Assembly: GCF_030811655.1 (NCBI RefSeq)
Contig: NZ_JAUSRE010000027.1
Location: 1-56,355, forward strand
DNA: 56,355 bases
Direction of reading: 5' to 3'
DNA from: Pseudarthrobacter enclensis
GTDB taxonomy: Bacteria > Actinomycetota > Actinomycetes > Actinomycetales > Micrococcaceae
Made by a program: the position numbers and the translations under genes. Below are positions 7,772 to 15,855 of this stretch, in pieces. The notes beneath the pieces are model-generated. The model did no database searches. It was not told the DNA's origin and saw only the letters and a program-made list of their open reading frames with translations. The first letter of the stretch is position 1; each line of letters starts with the position of its first letter.

Positions 7772-8407
7772 TCAGCCCTGGATTCCGCCGGTGCAGACGG
7801 CTCCCGGTTCCGGGGTCTGCGGGCCCTGACGGTACTTCTTGATGAACGTGGCGAGGCGTTCATCGCCGCTGGTCTGCAAGGCCAGCTGCTTGCCCCATGC
7901 CGTGGCCACGATCGGAGCCTCCTGGTCCGGGACGGGACTGAGCAGGAGATACTGCTGCCCCTCGGCGGCAGCGGTCAGTTCCGCGATCTGGTCCGCAGCC
8001 AGGTCAGGACGGTAGGAGAGCCACACGGCACCGTGCTCCAGGGAATGCACCGCCTGTGTCTGCTGCACGGGGGCGGTGTAGATTCCGCAGTTGGTCCAGA
8101 CCGGGGCGTGATCCCCTCCGGTAGCAGGGATCCTGGGGTAGCTGACCGGTTCCCTCGTATGGTTCCTGGACTGGTCCGGGAAGTCCTGCTCACCCTCTAT
8201 CGGCCGGGACGCCGCCGCGGTGGCTTCCTCGCGCTGGCGTACCTCGCCGACGACGACAAACGCCACCGAACCAATGATCGCGGCGACGACCGCCGCCGCC
8301 GCACCGTAGAGCAGCCAGGCTTTACGGCGCGCCTTGGCCCGCTGTTTTGCCTGCAGGGCCTTCAGGATCGCCTGTCGTTCCTCATGGGAGGGCCGGGGCT
8401 GGGACAT
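7772..8407 (-). CDS. DUF3105 membrane-anchored protein
   Basis: 211 residues from the ATG at 8407; a TTG at 8461 overlapping the DUF305 stop is possible. The sequence has a basic N-terminal cytoplasmic stretch, one TM (about residues 30-52), and an extracellular DUF3105 domain with the typical YPRIPATGGDHAPVW, NCGIY and SLEHGAVWLSY blocks. DUF3105 proteins have no proven function. Conserved His and Cys residues and the DUF305 neighbour suggest a metal-related envelope role. Convergent with ccdA, with 51 bp between stops. Confidence 0.8.
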   Translation of the reverse strand: MSQPRPSHEERQAILKALQAKQRAKARRKAWLLYGAAAAVVAAIIGSVAFVVVGEVRQREEATAAASRPIEGEQDFPDQSRNHTREPVSYPRIPATGGDHAPVWTNCGIYTAPVQQTQAVHSLEHGAVWLSYRPDLAADQIAELTAAAEGQQYLLLSPVPDQEAPIVATAWGKQLALQTSGDERLATFIKKYRQGPQTPEPGAVCTGGIQG

Positions 8408-8457
8408 CAGGTGGGCTCGCTTTCGTCGCTGGTGCGGCCGGAATGGGCTGCGGGTGG

Positions 8458-9138
8458 TCAAAGTCGGGCGCGCAGATCCTGCAAGGCCAGTATTTCAGCG
8501 CTTTGGGCTTCGACCAGGCCGGCAGCGAAGTCACGGACGCGGGCGGTCTCGGCGAGGTTCACGGCCGCAGTGGCCATCGCCACCCCGCCCTGGTGGTGGC
8601 GGATCATCAAATCAGTGAAAAGCCGGTCCGCCTCTGTCCCGGAAGCAGCCCGGAGGGCCTGCATCTGTTCCGGGGTTGCCATGCCCTCCATCTGTGACTG
8701 CGGTGCCGCGGCAGCAGAGGCCCCGTGGGACTGTCCGTGGTCCCCGCTCCCGGCCCCCATCCAGGCCATGGGCGCCCCTTTGCCTGCCTGGGACAGGCCC
8801 CATCCCTGCAGCCAGGCGAACATCTGACCCTTCTGGTGCTGCTGCGTGGTCGCGATGTCATAGGCGACCGCGCGGATTTCTTCGTTCGTGGACGTATCCC
8901 TGATGATCAGGGCCATCTCCACGGCCTGGGCGTGGTGGACCTGCATGTCACGGGCAAATCCGGCATCCGGTCCATCATCGGAGATCTGCTGCGGCGCGCC
9001 GGAGAGCCGGCCGATGGCGAAGAAAGCCAGCGCGGTGAGGATAACCACGGTGACGAAGACGGCCCACAGCAGGCCGCGGCGCTGAACCGGCCGTGCTGCG
9101 CGGCCTGCCGCGCCCGCGCCAAGGTTCGGCCCGGTCAC
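8458..9138 (-). CDS. DUF305 copper-associated envelope protein
   Basis: 226 residues: N-terminal TM (about 23-46), then a four-helix DUF305 domain of ferritin-like type. Paired histidine motifs are visible: ARDMQVHHAQAVEMALII and DLMIRHHQGGVAMA. The middle is Met/His-rich. DUF305 proteins such as CopM bind copper in the envelope. It starts with GTG overlapping the M23 stop (GTGA), so it is expressed from the riboswitch-controlled transcript of the M23 gene. Copper binding is family knowledge, not shown here. Confidence 0.85.
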   Translation of the reverse strand: MTGPNLGAGAAGRAARPVQRRGLLWAVFVTVVILTALAFFAIGRLSGAPQQISDDGPDAGFARDMQVHHAQAVEMALIIRDTSTNEEIRAVAYDIATTQQHQKGQMFAWLQGWGLSQAGKGAPMAWMGAGSGDHGQSHGASAAAAPQSQMEGMATPEQMQALRAASGTEADRLFTDLMIRHHQGGVAMATAAVNLAETARVRDFAAGLVEAQSAEILALQDLRARL

Positions 9139-9941
9139 AGCCAGCCCTGCGGATCAACGGTCTGGCCGTTGAAGAGCACCTCAAAATGCAGGTGGCAGCC
9201 GGTGGAGTTGCCCGTCGTTCCGGCAGCGGCCAGCCGCTGCCCGGCGGCGACGGGGGCGCCGACGCTCGTCTCGATCGAGGCCAGGTGGTTGTAGGTGCTT
9301 TTCAGGCCGTTGCCGTGGTCGACCACGATCCGGTTTCCCCCGCCGTACGCGGACCATCCTGCCTCGACCACCGTTCCGGCTCCAGCCGCGAACACCGCTG
9401 TCTGGCAGGACGCCACCAGGTCAAGGCCGGTGTGAAGCTCCCCGGATCCCCCGGTTATCGGACTGGTGCGGAAACCGAACGGCGACGCTACGGACATGCT
9501 CGCCAATGGTGCGGCGAGCCCGGAAGAAGCCGCCGGGCCGGCGGGAACAGCTGCCGCGGGGACCAGCTGCGCCGAAGCCCCGGCAGACCCGGCCGCCGGG
9601 GATTCGGGTACGGCCGGGGCCGGGACAGTGGCCACCGGGGACCGGTCGAAGGAGATGCTGGCGCCCGGGGAAGCCTGCGCCGGAACCTCGATTGCGGCCA
9701 CCTGTTCCGCGCCTGCCGCAGCGGGCCGGTCAGTGCCCGTGCCGGCATTGGCCGCAGTGATGGCTGCGCCGACCAGCATTGCTGCGGTGATGGTGGCCGC
9801 TGCCGGAAGGTTGCGTCGAAGGACGGCGAAGTCCCGGCTGGTGGGCCGGCGCCGGCTGTGCCGGGGTGCGGCAGAATCGACGCGCCAGGCTCGGGCGGGC
9901 ACCGGGCTACGGTGCCGGCCGCGGGCAGGGGAAGACGGCAT
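9135..9941 (-). CDS. M23 family cell-wall metallopeptidase
   Basis: 268 residues. A basic N-terminus and a signal or TM segment (about 44-66) precede an Ala/Pro-rich linker and a C-terminal LytM/M23 domain. The zinc motifs are HTGLDL (HxxxD) and HLHFE (HxH), with SPFGFR and GGGNRIVVDHGNG as further blocks. It should cut peptidoglycan cross-bridges outside the membrane. AAAGGA sits 5 nt before the ATG. A c-di-AMP riboswitch fills the leader, as is common for actinobacterial wall hydrolases. First gene of the M23/DUF305/DUF3105 operon. Confidence 0.9.
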   Translation of the reverse strand: MPSSPARGRHRSPVPARAWRVDSAAPRHSRRRPTSRDFAVLRRNLPAAATITAAMLVGAAITAANAGTGTDRPAAAGAEQVAAIEVPAQASPGASISFDRSPVATVPAPAVPESPAAGSAGASAQLVPAAAVPAGPAASSGLAAPLASMSVASPFGFRTSPITGGSGELHTGLDLVASCQTAVFAAGAGTVVEAGWSAYGGGNRIVVDHGNGLKSTYNHLASIETSVGAPVAAGQRLAAAGTTGNSTGCHLHFEVLFNGQTVDPQGWL

Positions 9942-9954
9942 GGGGTCCTTTCAG

Positions 9955-10115
9955 CGCCTGCGAAGTTAGCTGTCGGGTTCGGGCCAAGGATCAAGCCCGG
10001 CCGGGGACTCGAACCGCTCGATGCAGTCTTCAGCTCCGGCTTCACCCCAAGGCAGCGCAGCTGCCGGAAGATGGGTTCTCCGCCCCCGCCTGTGAAGCTC
10101 GTCGTTTGCGAGGCC
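9955..10115 (-). promoter_or_regulatory. c-di-AMP (ydaO/yuaA) riboswitch upstream of the M23 gene
   Basis: Read on the minus strand the leader has the conserved ydaO blocks in order: GAGAACCC (about 10081-10073), CTTGGGGTGAAGCC (about 10052-10039), CCCGAACCCGACAGCTAAC (9984-9966) and TTCGCAGGC. The last two form the hallmark 3' core. The gene's ATG follows at 9941. These riboswitches usually turn expression off when c-di-AMP rises. The outer limits are approximate because the P1 stem was not folded computationally. Confidence 0.85.
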
Positions 10116-10148
10116 CGGGCGGGGCTGGGCTTTCGGCCTCGAAGGCAC

Positions 10149-10170
10149 TGATACACAAATGCCTGTATCA
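10149..10170. promoter_or_regulatory. Palindromic operator-like site
   Basis: TGATACA (10149-10155) and TGTATCA (10164-10170) form a perfect 7-bp inverted repeat with an 8-bp spacer. It lies between the riboswitch leader and the divergent TlpA gene. TGATACA also occurs in the operator of the cmtR-like gene (4964-4970), so the same regulator may act here. Confidence 0.45.
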
Positions 10171-10276
10171 ACATTACAGGCAGGTCCTGGAATCGTTATA
10201 ACCCTGTGATTTACCTGATAGTCGTCTGCAAGCCGCCCGCCGCTCCCTTTTTCTACACGGGATAGAATCGACAACT

Positions 10277-10897
10277 GTGGATCTGTTCAAGCGTGCAGGA
10301 GAAGGCAAGTGCCCGCCGCGGCGGGCTGTTCTGGGGTTCGGTGCTGCGGCGCTGGCCCTGTCAGGTTGCGGGGGGCGGGAGGATTCGCTCGCCGCGCAGG
10401 CGCGCGCAGGGGACGACAAGAACTACATCGCAGGTGATGGTTCGGTCAACGAGTACCGCCCCGATGCGCGGGGTTCGAAGGTTTCCCTGACCGGGACGCT
10501 GTTCAGCGGGGAAACCGTCTCCTCGGAGGACTGGGCGGGCAATGCTGTGGTCCTGAATTTCTGGTACGCGGGCTGTGCTCCCTGCCGGAAGGAAGCGCCG
10601 GACCTGGTCGCGCTGAACAATGAATTCCGGGACCAGGGAGTGCTGTTCTACGGCGTGAACGTCCGGGACGATGCGCCGACTGCGGCTGCCTTTGAACGCA
10701 CGTTCGGGGTGGGTTATCCCAGTTTTGATGACAGCAACGGCGGGATCCTGCTGGCCATGACGACCTATGTGCCGCCGCGCGCCGTTCCCACCACCCTTGT
10801 CCTGGACCGGGAGGGCCGGGTCAGCGCGAGGATCCTCGGGATCTCCGAGAAAGGGACCCTGAAGGCGCTCATCGTTTCGGCGCTTGCCGGACAATAA
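10277..10897 (+). CDS. TlpA/ResA-type thioredoxin lipoprotein
   Basis: 206 residues from the GTG at 10277. The lipobox LSGC lies near residue 31 after a Tat/Sec-like start (PRRAVLGFGAAALAL). The thioredoxin domain carries the active site NFWYAGCAPCRKEAP (C-x2-C) and the cis-Pro block PTTLVLD. It is likely an extracytoplasmic thiol reductase, re-reduced by CcdA (6971-7720) and acting in cytochrome c or Cu-site maturation. As a lipoprotein it needs active signal peptidase II, such as the one at 20904. Convergent with the ctaG-type gene. Confidence 0.88.
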   Translation: MDLFKRAGEGKCPPRRAVLGFGAAALALSGCGGREDSLAAQARAGDDKNYIAGDGSVNEYRPDARGSKVSLTGTLFSGETVSSEDWAGNAVVLNFWYAGCAPCRKEAPDLVALNNEFRDQGVLFYGVNVRDDAPTAAAFERTFGVGYPSFDDSNGGILLAMTTYVPPRAVPTTLVLDREGRVSARILGISEKGTLKALIVSALAGQ

Positions 10898-10940
10898 AGG
10901 GAAGTGTTCGGAAGGTAACGACGCGGCGGGCCAGGCCGGT

Positions 10941-11915
10941 TCAGCGGTGCCGTTCGGGCCTGTTGGCCAGCTGCTGCAGGTACTGGTTGTAGGCATCCAT
11001 GTCCGCATCGCCGCCGGCGGTGGCTACTGCCCGTTCTGACCGGGCCCAGCCGCTGGCTTCGTCCCGCTGCCACCGGACCAGGATGAACATCAGCAGCAGT
11101 ACCCCCGGCAGCTCCCCGTAGGACCATGCCAGCCCGCCGGCGACTCCCTGGTCCTGCATTGGGTTGATATTCCAGCTTTCGGGCGGGACGGCAAAGAATT
11201 CGACCATCGGATCCGTTGCCATCATGATGACCACCCCGAAAAAGGCATGCAGTGGCATTTCGGCGAAAATATCGATCAATCGCCCAAAATGGGTCTGCCG
11301 GGTGGGCAATGGGTCGGCCGAGATCAGCGGCACGGTGAAGAGGATCCCGGCGAGCAGGAACAGCAGCTCCAGCCCGACGTGCCCGTACCAGCTGGGCAGC
11401 AGGAGATCGGCGAGCCCGGAGAAGTACACGCCGTAAAAGCTCAGCAGGAACAGGGGGACCATGAACCCCGGGTGGATGGCCAGTCGTCCCCATCTGGAGC
11501 GCAGGCCCCAGATCGCGGCTTGAAGCACGGGCCGGCCCAGCCGGTTGTGTGGTGTCGTGCGCAGCAGCAGGGTGCCGGGTGAGCCGACCACCAGCAGCGG
11601 CGGAACGGCCATCATCAGCGTCAGTTGCTGGAACATGAAGATGGAGAACATCCGCAGCCCGTAGCCTTCGATCCCGGCTCCCATGACCACGGCGATGGCG
11701 GCGCAGCCGGTCAGGAACGAGATGGTGCGTATCGGCGACCAGGCCCTGCCCCGGCGCCAGAGAGTAATGGCCCCGGCCAGGTAGAGGACGGCAGCGGCCA
11801 GCGCCAGCGCCGGGATGAGCGGAACGGGCTGCAGGTTCGGGGCCAGATACTCGCCCAATGACGGGGGCAGGGTCGGCAGCCAGACCGGGCCGTCGATACT
11901 GTAATCACCGTTCAT
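10941..11915 (-). CDS. ctaG: CtaG-type cytochrome c oxidase assembly protein
   Basis: 324 residues with about seven TMs. Family blocks include GLRMFSIFMFQQLTLMM, PLLVVGSPG, AIHPGFMVPLF, EMPLHAFFGVVIM and a C-terminal AYNQYLQQLA. It matches the caa3-type CtaG domain that also forms the C-terminal half of the fusion at 12562-14652. CtaG proteins help load copper into oxidase. The ArsR/SmtB regulator gene starts upstream on the same strand with a 39-bp gap, so the two may be cotranscribed. Confidence 0.88.
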   Translation of the reverse strand: MNGDYSIDGPVWLPTLPPSLGEYLAPNLQPVPLIPALALAAAVLYLAGAITLWRRGRAWSPIRTISFLTGCAAIAVVMGAGIEGYGLRMFSIFMFQQLTLMMAVPPLLVVGSPGTLLLRTTPHNRLGRPVLQAAIWGLRSRWGRLAIHPGFMVPLFLLSFYGVYFSGLADLLLPSWYGHVGLELLFLLAGILFTVPLISADPLPTRQTHFGRLIDIFAEMPLHAFFGVVIMMATDPMVEFFAVPPESWNINPMQDQGVAGGLAWSYGELPGVLLLMFILVRWQRDEASGWARSERAVATAGGDADMDAYNQYLQQLANRPERHR

Positions 11916-11954
11916 GCCCGAACCCCCCTGCGCACTTCCCCCGCTGTATCGGTC

Positions 11955-12371
11955 TTAGCTGCTGGCTGCTGAGACCAGACGGTCCTGCCCCGTGTGCCCG
12001 ACGTGGGTCAGGCCGAGATCCAGGAGTAAACGGACGTGCGCATCGGCCAGCGAGTAGTAGGCCATCCGGCCCGAACGCCGGACCGTGACGACCTTGGGCC
12101 CGCGCAGCAGGCGCAGGGCGTGCGAAACACCGGATTCGCTCAGACCCGTTGTCGCAGCCAGGTCGCAGACGCACATCTCCCCCTCGAGCAGGGCGATGAG
12201 GATCCGTACGCGTCCGGGATCGGCCAGGAGACCGAAAATCACGGCAAGGTCGGCGACGTCGGACTCCTGCGGCATCCTGTCCCGGACGGAGCGGACCCGG
12301 TCGGCGTCCACCAGCCGGACAGCACAGTCGCTGCCGCGGGCTGCCGCCGGGGGCATCGGAGAGGTGGTCAT
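11955..12371 (-). CDS. SmtB/NmtR-type metal-responsive ArsR family repressor
   Basis: 138 residues. The winged helix (ADPGRVRILIALLEG, SESGVSHALRLLR) includes EMCVCDLA, the CxC of alpha-3 CadC-type sites. The last helix carries DAHVRLLLDLGLTHVGH, the D-x-H-x10-H-x2-H alpha-5 zinc/nickel/cobalt ligand set. Both metal-site classes are therefore present. It is divergent from copD-ctaG, with a shared operator region at 12453-12489. It is a paralogue of the regulator at 25057-25500, with related operator words. It probably represses its own operon and the czcD/copC group. Confidence 0.85.
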   Translation of the reverse strand: MTTSPMPPAAARGSDCAVRLVDADRVRSVRDRMPQESDVADLAVIFGLLADPGRVRILIALLEGEMCVCDLAATTGLSESGVSHALRLLRGPKVVTVRRSGRMAYYSLADAHVRLLLDLGLTHVGHTGQDRLVSAASS

Positions 12372-12452
12372 TCATCAAGATTACCTTCGACTGCTAATGC
12401 TTCACATTCGCTTCAGGACCGGGCCGGCCCCCGACACAGAATCAGAAACCAG

Positions 12453-12489
12453 CCAGATTATCGTCTGAACAACCTTACAGATAATCTGG
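12453..12489. promoter_or_regulatory. Operator between the SmtB-type regulator and copD-ctaG
   Basis: CCAGATTATC (12453-12462) and GATAATCTGG (12480-12489) are perfect 10-bp inverted arms with a 17-bp spacer. The spacer contains TCTGAACA (12464-12471). Both GATAATCTG and TCTGAACA recur in the operator at 25031-25058 in front of the paralogous regulator, which supports a common family of binding sites. Confidence 0.65.
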
Positions 12490-12561
12490 TTTGGTGTCGG
12501 TCCTGACGGCATGTGCCCCGGTGTCCCTGCCGTGCGGCAGGTCTAGTGCGAAGGATTTCTT

Positions 12562-14652
12562 GTGGCTGTGAAGCTTCCAACCGGGCGGCCGGCAGCAGTG
12601 CCCAGGCTCTGGTGGTTGGCCATTGCCGGGCTTCTCGCCATCGCTGCGGTCCTTGTCGCGACTGCCTATGGCAGGGGGACGTTGCCGGCTGAAACCCGGG
12701 ACCCGGGGTCCTTGGTCCGGTGGGGCTTTGGCATAGTTCAGACGGTCCATAACATCTCTGCGGCGGCCACCATCGGGGCGCTGGTTTTCGCGGCCTTCAT
12801 TGTTCCGCCGTCCATGTCACGGACGCGGAAGAACAAGCAGGCCGGCAGCAGCGCCGGGGCTCCAGCCCCGGAGCATCCTGCATTTGGGCGCATCATGAAC
12901 CTGGCCTGTGCGGCGAGCATTCTGTGGATGCTCTCGGCGGTGGCGGTCATCGTGTTCAGCTTCGCCGATATCGCCGGGGTACCGATCTCGGGCAGCCGGC
13001 AATTCGCCTCGCAGCTGGCGTCCTACATTACAGAGCTCCCGACCGGGACGGCCTGGCTGTGGGTGGTGATCATCTCCGCGACGGTGGCGACGGCGACCTT
13101 CGGCCTCCGCTCCCCGGCCGGCCTGGCCGCGACGGCCGTGCTGGCTATGGGCGGGTTGATTCCGATGATCCTGATCGGCCACGCCGCCGGGGGCAGCGAT
13201 CATGAACAGGCCATCAACTCACTGGGCCTGCACCTTGTGGGCGTCTGCCTCTGGTTCGGCGGACTGGTCGCCCTGACGGCAGCGGGCACCGCGCTGGGCA
13301 GCGACACCGCCGCCGTCGTGAAACGGTTTTCAACCCTCGCCGGGTTCGCCTTAATCCTCGTCGTGTCCTCCGGGGTGATCAACGCGGCCATCCGCATCGA
13401 TTCCCCCGCCGGCCTCGCCTCACCCTATGGGGTGCTGCTGATGGGGAAAACGGCCGGCGCCATCGTCCTGGGCGGCCTCGGGCTCCTGCACCGCAGGCGT
13501 CTCATTCCGGCTCTGTCAGCCGCCGCAGGAGCGACGCGCGCCACTGGGCTGTTCTGGCGGCTGATCGTTATTGAGGTGCTCATCATGGGCGCCGTCAGCG
13601 GACTGGCCGCCGCACTGAGCCGCACTCCCCCTCCCCTGGGCGAGGACATCGAACCGGCCCTGACGCCGGCACAAATCCTCACCGGCTACCTGCTGCCACC
13701 GGAACTGACCCCCGAACGCTGGTTCACGGTCTGGCGCCCGGACTGGCTCTGGATCGCTGTGGCACTGGCAGCGGCATACCTGTACCTTCGGGCCGCCCGG
13801 CTGCTGAAGCGGCGAGGGGACAAGTGGCCCTGGCCCCGGGGCCTGATGTGGCTGACGGGCCTGGCTGCCCTGGTCTTCTTCACCTCCGGCGGGCCCTCGG
13901 TCTACGGGCGGGTCCTGTTCAGTGCCCACATGCTCGACCACATGGCGCTGACCATGATCGTTCCGGTGTTCCTGGTTCTCGGCGCCCCCGTCACCCTGGC
14001 CCTGCGGGCCCTGGCTCCCCGGCATGACGGGACACGCGGACCGCGGGAATGGATCATGATCCTGGTGCACTCCCGGCCGGCCGCCGTCCTGACACATCCG
14101 CTTTTTGTCGCCGCGAACTTCGCCGGCTCGATCGTGCTGTTCTACTACTCCGACGCCTTCGGGTTTGCCCTGCGTGAGCATGCCGGCCATGAACTGATGA
14201 CCGTGCATTTCGTCATCACCGGCTACCTGTTCGTCCTGTCCATGGTCGGCACCGATCCAGTGCCCCGCCGGGCGCCGTATCCGCTGCGGCTGCTGCTGCT
14301 GCTGGCCACGATGGCTTTCCACGCATTTTTCGGCGTCGCCCTGATGGGGGCCACCACGCTCCTGCAGCCGGAGTGGTTTACCGGGCTGGGCCGGGACTGG
14401 GGTCTTTCCCCGCTGGCTGACCAGCAGATGGCCGGGGCCATCACCTGGGGAATCGGTGAGGTTCCGACCCTGTTGATCGCGATCGGAGTCGCCGTCATGT
14501 GGTCCCGCTCCGATGCCCGGGAAACCCGTCGGACCGACCGGGCAGCGGACAGAAACCATGATGCCGACCTGGAGGCCTACAACGCCATGCTCGCCCAACT
14601 GGGCGAACGCACCCACCCGGGCCCCGGCGGCAGCGGCGGGCCGCGCCGGTGA
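12562..14652 (+). CDS. CopD–CtaG fusion membrane protein
   Basis: 696 residues with many TMs. The N-terminal half (to about 365) is CopD-like, with ETRDPGSLVRWGFGIV and GGSDHEQAINSLGLHLVGV, where the histidines are candidate copper ligands. The C-terminal half (about 375-696) is a CtaG domain with MLDHMALTMI, LTHPLFVAANF, MAFHAFFGVALM and EAYNAMLAQL. The GTG at 12562 follows GAAGGA. It probably imports copper and hands it to oxidase assembly. First gene of a plus-strand group leading to czcD, a DsbA-type protein and copC, opposite the SmtB-type regulator. Confidence 0.92.
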   Translation: MAVKLPTGRPAAVPRLWWLAIAGLLAIAAVLVATAYGRGTLPAETRDPGSLVRWGFGIVQTVHNISAAATIGALVFAAFIVPPSMSRTRKNKQAGSSAGAPAPEHPAFGRIMNLACAASILWMLSAVAVIVFSFADIAGVPISGSRQFASQLASYITELPTGTAWLWVVIISATVATATFGLRSPAGLAATAVLAMGGLIPMILIGHAAGGSDHEQAINSLGLHLVGVCLWFGGLVALTAAGTALGSDTAAVVKRFSTLAGFALILVVSSGVINAAIRIDSPAGLASPYGVLLMGKTAGAIVLGGLGLLHRRRLIPALSAAAGATRATGLFWRLIVIEVLIMGAVSGLAAALSRTPPPLGEDIEPALTPAQILTGYLLPPELTPERWFTVWRPDWLWIAVALAAAYLYLRAARLLKRRGDKWPWPRGLMWLTGLAALVFFTSGGPSVYGRVLFSAHMLDHMALTMIVPVFLVLGAPVTLALRALAPRHDGTRGPREWIMILVHSRPAAVLTHPLFVAANFAGSIVLFYYSDAFGFALREHAGHELMTVHFVITGYLFVLSMVGTDPVPRRAPYPLRLLLLLATMAFHAFFGVALMGATTLLQPEWFTGLGRDWGLSPLADQQMAGAITWGIGEVPTLLIAIGVAVMWSRSDARETRRTDRAADRNHDADLEAYNAMLAQLGERTHPGPGGSGGPRR

Positions 14653-14927
14653 CGACGGAAATTCCGCCGATCCCGGCCACACCTGGTGCAGGCGTTCATG
14701 AATTCGAACACCGGGATGAACCGGCCGGTCCGGTCCAACCCCTGGGCCTGTCTGCGGGTCCACGGTCCGGTCAGTCCAGCCGGACGAGCGGGTTCGCCCC
14801 GAACTCTCCGGCCTCCGGCCCGCGCACGCCCCCGATGATCCGCAGCGTAGATCCGCCCGGTACCTGCAAAGAATCCGGCTGCGGCCAGGACAAGAAGCCC
14901 TCACCCCTGCCCCGCCAACCACTGTGA
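14649..14927 (+). CDS. Possible small protein coupled to copD-ctaG
   Basis: 92 residues from a GTG that overlaps the copD-ctaG stop (GTGA), the same coupling seen throughout this island. The product is Pro/Ser/Gly-rich with no TM or recognised domain and a Cys near the end (ESGCGQD). The arrangement is the only strong support; composition looks weakly coding. Otherwise 14653-14937 would be an untranslated spacer. Confidence 0.3.
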   Translation: MTTEIPPIPATPGAGVHEFEHRDEPAGPVQPLGLSAGPRSGQSSRTSGFAPNSPASGPRTPPMIRSVDPPGTCKESGCGQDKKPSPLPRQPL

Positions 14928-14937
14928 AGGATCCCTC

Positions 14938-15855
14938 ATGAGCGGACATGACCACGACCACGCTGCGGCAGGTGCCGGCCACCGCGGAAAACTCATCATC
15001 GTTTTCGCTGTTACGTTCAGCGTCATGGCCGCGGAAATCATCGGTGCCGTGCTGACCGGAAGCCTCGCGCTGCTGGCCGATGCCGGGCACATGTTCACCG
15101 ACTCCACCGGTCTGCTGATCGCACTGATCGCAGCCTCGCTGGCCCTGAAACCACCGACACTGAAACGCACCTGGGGTTACAAGCGCGCCGAAATCATCGC
15201 AGCGGCCTTCCAGGCTGCCCTTCTGCTGGGCGTTGGCGCGTTCGTGATTATCGAGGGCATCCGCAGGTTCTTCGAACCGCCGGAAATCGCCGGACCGACG
15301 ATGCTGTGGTTCGGCGTCATCGGTCTGGCCGGCAATGCCATCGGGCTGATTGTTTTGGCATCAGGCCGGAATCATAACTTCAACATGAAGGCCGCCTTCC
15401 TTGAAGTCCTCAACGATGCCCTGGGATCCGTGGCCGTCATCGTTGCGGCGATCATCATCGCCCTGACCGGCTGGGTGCAGGCCGATGCCGTGGTGTCCCT
15501 GCTCATCGGGGTCCTGATCATCCCCCGCACCCTGAGACTGCTCCGGGACACGGTGAATGTGCTGATGGAAAACGCGCCCGCCGGACTGGATCTGGGCCAG
15601 GTCCGGGAGCACATCCTCGCCCTTCCCCACGTCATCGACGTCCACGACCTGCACGCGTCCCTCGTCGGTTCCGGAACCCCGGTACTCTCCGCCCACGTCA
15701 CCGTCGAAGACGGCTGCATGACGGACGGGCACGCCTCCACCATCCTGGCGGACCTGCAGCGCTGCGTCGCCGAACATTTCGACGTCAGCGTCGAACACTC
15801 CACCTTCCAGATTGAAGCAGCAGCCCACCGCGACCAGGAAAGCATTCATCACTGA
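14938..15855 (+). CDS. czcD: CzcD/ZitB-type cation diffusion facilitator
   Basis: 305 residues, usual CzcD size. A His-rich N-terminus (SGHDHDHAAAGAGH) precedes six TMs and a C-terminal cytoplasmic ferredoxin-like domain (ALPHVIDVHDLH). The TM2 site reads LADAGHMFTDS (H-x3-D). The TM5 site reads EVLNDALGS, where the usual first His is Glu; only Asp is kept. It exports Zn, Co or Cd in exchange for protons. GAAGGATCC precedes the ATG, and the stop overlaps the DsbA-type start by one base. Confidence 0.92.
   Translation: MSGHDHDHAAAGAGHRGKLIIVFAVTFSVMAAEIIGAVLTGSLALLADAGHMFTDSTGLLIALIAASLALKPPTLKRTWGYKRAEIIAAAFQAALLLGVGAFVIIEGIRRFFEPPEIAGPTMLWFGVIGLAGNAIGLIVLASGRNHNFNMKAAFLEVLNDALGSVAVIVAAIIIALTGWVQADAVVSLLIGVLIIPRTLRLLRDTVNVLMENAPAGLDLGQVREHILALPHVIDVHDLHASLVGSGTPVLSAHVTVEDGCMTDGHASTILADLQRCVAEHFDVSVEHSTFQIEAAAHRDQESIHH

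Noticed and set aside
13516..15090. 524-codon minus-strand frame opposite copD-ctaG and czcD
   Set aside because: Antisense of two clearly recognised membrane protein genes; no domain or ribosome site.
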